Source: Enterococcus hermanniensis (lineage in GTDB: Bacteria; Bacillota; Bacilli; Lactobacillales; Enterococcaceae). From it: DNA of 64,000 nt. The DNA is taken from contig NZ_JXKQ01000001.1 in NCBI RefSeq assembly GCF_001885945.1, positions 406,001 through 470,000 of the forward strand, read 5' to 3'. The notes below the pieces were generated by a model. That model was not told the DNA's origin. It saw only the letters and a program-made list of their open reading frames with translations, and did no database searches. Both the position numbers and the translations under genes were made by a program. Shown piece by piece: positions 61,088-64,000 of this stretch; position 1 is the stretch's first letter; every line of letters starts with the position of its first letter.

Positions 61088-62566
61088 TTATTGTTTGTTT
61101 AGTTTAACACGTTTTGATTGTTTACCAAATAAAACGCTAAACAATAATGCAATGATGATCAGTAGCAAACCAGCTAAATAAATCCAATGTAGACTATTGA
61201 ATAAAATAGTGCGTAATTCATTTCTTAAAGTTTGCTCAATTTGTAGAGCCGTATGCGGATTGATCAAGCGATTCATGAGTGTGGTATCCTCAATCCCCGC
61301 TTGAGCTAATTGACGGCCGTTCGAAATATTCAAGATAATTCCAAAAACTGAAACCATGATTGTTTGCCCAATCGTACGAGACAAGGTGTTGAACGAAGTG
61401 GCTACACCGATTTCCGTTTGCGAAACACTCGCCTGAGCCTCGACAGTCGTTGTAGTTACCGCCAACCCATAACCAACTCCAAGAATTCCCATGATAACAA
61501 AAAACAACCAAAAAGGACTAGCTTGCGGTAAGAATAATAAGGAACCCCCACCGATTAAAATAATAAATAATCCAAGTACAATAATTCGTTTCGCTGAATA
61601 CTTTAATAACAATCGTCCCGATAAGAAAGAACCATACATCCACACGATCGATAGTGGTGCTAAGACTAGTCCACCCAGTCCAGCAGATTTTTCTAGTACC
61701 CCTTGCATCCACATCGGAATATAAACATCTAAACTCATCAAGAAACCACTGATCAATGCTGCCACGATATTCACACTAGCAAATGTTTGATTACTAAAAA
61801 GATTCAAATCAATTACTGGATCGTCCGCTCTCTTTTCTGTCTGAACAAATAAGAACAAAGCCACAAGACTAAAAATAAACAAGCCAACTACAGATATTGA
61901 TAATCCTTCATCTCCTAAAAGTTGAAAACCTAATAGTAAACTCAATAATGTCAGCATCAAAAACAAGCTACCTAAAACATCCATTTTTTTAGCTTGATAG
62001 TCCCTTTTCTCTTCAATAAAAAAGTACTGTAACAAACCAATCAATCCTAACCCAATCGGAACATTGATAAAGAAAATCCAGTGCCAACCTACAGTATCAA
62101 CAATCAATCCTCCAGCCAATGGACCAAAGACACTAGCAATGCCCCAAGCAGCGCTCGTCAAGCCTAAAACTTTAGCTCGTTTATCGATGTCATAAAGATC
62201 TGCTATGATTGTTAAGGACACCGGCATGATCGCACCGGCACCTAAACCTTGAATTCCCCTAGCAATGATCAACGTCAACATCTCGTTTGAAAAGCCACAT
62301 AAGGTTGATCCTAGCACGAAAAGCAGAATACCGATGAAAAAAATCGGTTTCCGCCCAATCTTATCAGCTAATTTTCCATAGATTGGCGTGATCATTGCAC
62401 TCGTCAATAAATAAATTGAAAAGACCCAATTCATAATTTCGATTCCTTGTAAACTTCCTACGATTGTTGGCATTGCCGTCGTTACGATTGTTCCCTCAAT
62501 CGCTGACATAAATGTCGCAATAAAAATTCCTACCGTTACAACCTTCACATTTGTTGTTCGCTTCAT
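61088..62566 (-). CDS. Multidrug efflux MFS transporter, DHA2 type
   Basis: A 492-residue protein with 14 hydrophobic segments. Hallmarks are FMSAIEGTIVTTAMPTIVG in TM1, motif A KLADKIGRKPIFF, and the antiporter motif C AAWGIASVFGPLAGGLIV. The C-terminal 14-TM layout is EmrB/QacA-like. Substrate unknown. GGAGGGTAAA precedes the ATG at 62566, preferred to the longer frame at 62578. No regulator is adjacent; metK and its terminator lie upstream, and the esterase gene follows 22 nt downstream. Confidence 0.87.
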   Translation of the reverse strand: MKRTTNVKVVTVGIFIATFMSAIEGTIVTTAMPTIVGSLQGIEIMNWVFSIYLLTSAMITPIYGKLADKIGRKPIFFIGILLFVLGSTLCGFSNEMLTLIIARGIQGLGAGAIMPVSLTIIADLYDIDKRAKVLGLTSAAWGIASVFGPLAGGLIVDTVGWHWIFFINVPIGLGLIGLLQYFFIEEKRDYQAKKMDVLGSLFLMLTLLSLLLGFQLLGDEGLSISVVGLFIFSLVALFLFVQTEKRADDPVIDLNLFSNQTFASVNIVAALISGFLMSLDVYIPMWMQGVLEKSAGLGGLVLAPLSIVWMYGSFLSGRLLLKYSAKRIIVLGLFIILIGGGSLLFLPQASPFWLFFVIMGILGVGYGLAVTTTTVEAQASVSQTEIGVATSFNTLSRTIGQTIMVSVFGIILNISNGRQLAQAGIEDTTLMNRLINPHTALQIEQTLRNELRTILFNSLHWIYLAGLLLIIIALLFSVLFGKQSKRVKLNKQ

Positions 62567-62660
62567 TTTACCCTCCAAAAATTACTTCTTCTTTTGTAGC
62601 ATATCATTACTTAAGTCAACAGAGTGTTTCTTTTTTTAACAGTGCTATTCAAAATTTGAC

Positions 62661-62704
62661 AAAAAAAGACGGCTCTATTGATTTAAAAATCAATAGAAAC
62701 CGCC
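62661..62704 (-). terminator. Terminator of metK
   Basis: On the complement CGG...CTATTGATTT and AAATCAATAG...CCG form a long stem followed by TTTTTTT. Confidence 0.85.
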
Positions 62705-62739
62705 TCGTGAACTCCATAAATAATTTATGTCTGTACGAT

Positions 62740-63930
62740 TTATTTTAAATCCAAACTAGCTTTCAACGCAGCTACTTTATCTGTATGTTCCCAAGGTAGA
62801 TCAACATCTGTACGACCGAAATGACCATAGGCAGCTGTATCGCTATAGATAGGACGTAATAAATCTAGCATTTCAATAATACCTGCAGGACGTAAATCAA
62901 AGTTTTCGCGAATCGCGCCAATTAGCGCTTCTTCTGAAACCTTTGCTGTACCAAATGTATTTACTGAAATAGAAACCGGTTGAGCTACTCCAATAGCATA
63001 AGCCAATTGAACTTCTACTTTTTCTGCTAAACCAGCCGCTACAATATTTTTAGCAATGTAACGAGCAGCGTAAGAAGCAGAACGGTCTACTTTAGTCGCA
63101 TCTTTCCCAGAGAAAGCACCACCACCATGACGAGAATAACCACCATATGTATCCACGATGATTTTGCGTCCAGTTAAACCGGCATCCCCTTGAGGCCCAC
63201 CAATAACAAAGCGGCCAGTTGGATTAATATAGTATTTGGTTTTTTCATCTAGTAATTCAGCTGGAATTTCATGCTTGATTACTTTTTCCATCACATCTTT
63301 ACGAATTGTTTCATTATCAACTTTATCACTATGTTGTGTACTGATTACTACTGCATCAACACGTTGTGGTTTACCATTTTCATCATATTCAACTGTTACT
63401 TGAGATTTTGCATCTGGTCCAAAATAAGCAACTTCACCAGATTTACGTAAATCCGCTAGACGTTTGACTAAATGATGACTCAATGAAATAGGTAAAGGCA
63501 TTAATTCAGGTGTTTCGTTTACTGCAAATCCAAACATCAAGCCTTGGTCCCCGGCACCGATATCTTCAATTGCTTCTTCTTTATCGCGTGTTTCTAAAGC
63601 ATCATCCACACCTTGAGCGATATCTGGAGATTGTTCATCAATTGCTACTAAAACAGCTACATTGTCTCCATCAAAACCAAATTTTGATTCTGTATAACCA
63701 ATGCGTTTGATTGTTTCACGAACAACTTTTTGGATGTCTACATAAGCCGTAGTAGAGATTTCTCCAAAAACTAAAACAAGCCCAGTTGTTACCGATGTTT
63801 CGCATGCAACACGAGCTTTCGGATCCTTTTCTAAAATCGCATCTAAGATAGCATCACTGATTTGATCAGCAACTTTATCTGGATGTCCTTCTGAAACTGA
63901 TTCTGATGTAAATAAACGACGTTCTTCCAT
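62740..63930 (-). CDS. metK: S-adenosylmethionine synthetase
   Basis: A 396-residue enzyme that makes SAM from methionine and ATP. Landmarks are [20 protein letters not shown] at the N-terminus, the hexapeptide GAGDQG and the P-loop-like [23 protein letters not shown] region near residue 265. Length and sequence are typical. Its leader carries an SMK box whose ligand is the product SAM, giving negative feedback. GGGGGAA, 8 nt upstream of the ATG, is the regulated ribosome binding site. Confidence 0.97.
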   Translation of the reverse strand: MEERRLFTSESVSEGHPDKVADQISDAILDAILEKDPKARVACETSVTTGLVLVFGEISTTAYVDIQKVVRETIKRIGYTESKFGFDGDNVAVLVAIDEQSPDIAQGVDDALETRDKEEAIEDIGAGDQGLMFGFAVNETPELMPLPISLSHHLVKRLADLRKSGEVAYFGPDAKSQVTVEYDENGKPQRVDAVVISTQHSDKVDNETIRKDVMEKVIKHEIPAELLDEKTKYYINPTGRFVIGGPQGDAGLTGRKIIVDTYGGYSRHGGGAFSGKDATKVDRSASYAARYIAKNIVAAGLAEKVEVQLAYAIGVAQPVSISVNTFGTAKVSEEALIGAIRENFDLRPAGIIEMLDLLRPIYSDTAAYGHFGRTDVDLPWEHTDKVAALKASLDLK

Positions 63931-63938
63931 TATAAATA

Positions 63939-64000
63939 TTCCCCCTAATTTTATTCGGTTACAAGGAATCTCTGGGTTTTTCCAGAACCTATCGGGAACT
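63939..64000 (-). ncRNA. SMK box (SAM-III) translational riboswitch of metK, 5' end at window edge
   Basis: On the complement, GTTCCCGATAGG at 63999, a variable hairpin (TTCTGG ... CCAGAG), then CCTTGTAACCGAA and, after a linker of about ten nt, AGGGGGAAT before the metK start. The order and core match the E. faecalis SMK box as I remember it (GUUCCCGAAAGG ... CCUUGUAACCGAA ... GGGGGAAU). When SAM binds, the GGGGG Shine-Dalgarno is paired and translation is off. The linker between the CCGAA and the Shine-Dalgarno is longer than in the E. faecalis type. Confidence 0.9.

Noticed and set aside
1..64000. Search for CRISPR arrays, IS elements, prophage genes, tRNA and rRNA genes.
   Set aside because: No regular direct repeats, transposase or integrase-like proteins, CCA-ended cloverleaf or rRNA segments were found by reading.

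Overview
The window looks like a chromosomal core segment of a low-GC Gram-positive coccus of the order Lactobacillales, most likely Enterococcus. Pointers are a MurE with the DDPN-type (L-lysine) motif, a PBP2a-type class A penicillin-binding protein with a MacP-like partner, an SMK-box (SAM-III) leader in front of metK, a malolactic locus, a WxL cell-surface protein and an IsaA/SceD-like LysM protein. The species cannot be fixed by eye. I see no insertion sequence, integrase, CRISPR array, tRNA or rRNA. Annotated genes are dense, on both strands, and separated by many strong bidirectional terminators.

Layout. 1-4.9 kb: prmA (partial), a DUF3013 gene, an alkyladenine glycosylase, rarA, and a DHA2-type efflux pump beside a MarR regulator. 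5-11.7 kb: a very large orphan WxL protein, 6S RNA, a small membrane protein, a universal stress protein, an orphan Mrr-type nuclease and an unlisted 55-codon gene. 11.7-19.4 kb: an L-rhamnose operon (transporter, rhaB, rhaA, rhaD, rhaM, fucO) divergent from an AraC regulator, with a cre-like site between. 19.4-24.6 kb: a HAD protein, nicotinamidase, mtnN-macP-nudF, and xpaC-telA. 24.9-29 kb: the malolactic locus mleP-mleS with divergent mleR. 29-36 kb: a GlcU-type sugar transporter, an intramembrane-sensing two-component system, a phosphohexomutase and a CtpE-like P-type ATPase. 36-46 kb: yhaO-yhaN-yhaM, a YlbF-like protein, PBP2a and an RluD-like pseudouridine synthase. 46-50.7 kb: a methionine operon (MetE-like, metN, metI, metQ, luxS, SDR) under a T-box. 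50.7-64 kb: LysM protein, MurJ-like flippase, murE, leuS under a T-box, a PAP2 phosphatase, mnmL-mnmM, esterase, a second DHA2 pump and metK under an SMK box.

The strongest functional theme is sulfur amino acid and methyl-group metabolism. SAM synthesis (metK), SAH/MTA cleavage (mtnN), S-ribosylhomocysteine cleavage with AI-2 release (luxS), homocysteine methylation (MetE-like) and methionine uptake (metNIQ) are all here. Two of these units carry different cis-acting RNA sensors: uncharged tRNA-Met for the luxS operon and SAM for metK. With the Leu T-box and 6S RNA, the window has four structured regulatory RNAs. A second theme is the cell envelope: PBP2a and its likely activator MacP, MurE, a lipid II flippase candidate, a PAP2 phosphatase, a LysM/transglycosylase-like protein and the WxL giant.

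No single undescribed multi-gene system is clear. The best candidates for new biology are the cysteine-rich beta-helical WxL protein, the orphan Mrr protein with a large unknown N-terminal region, the SDR embedded behind luxS, the short unlisted ORFs, and two perfect palindromes in promoters.
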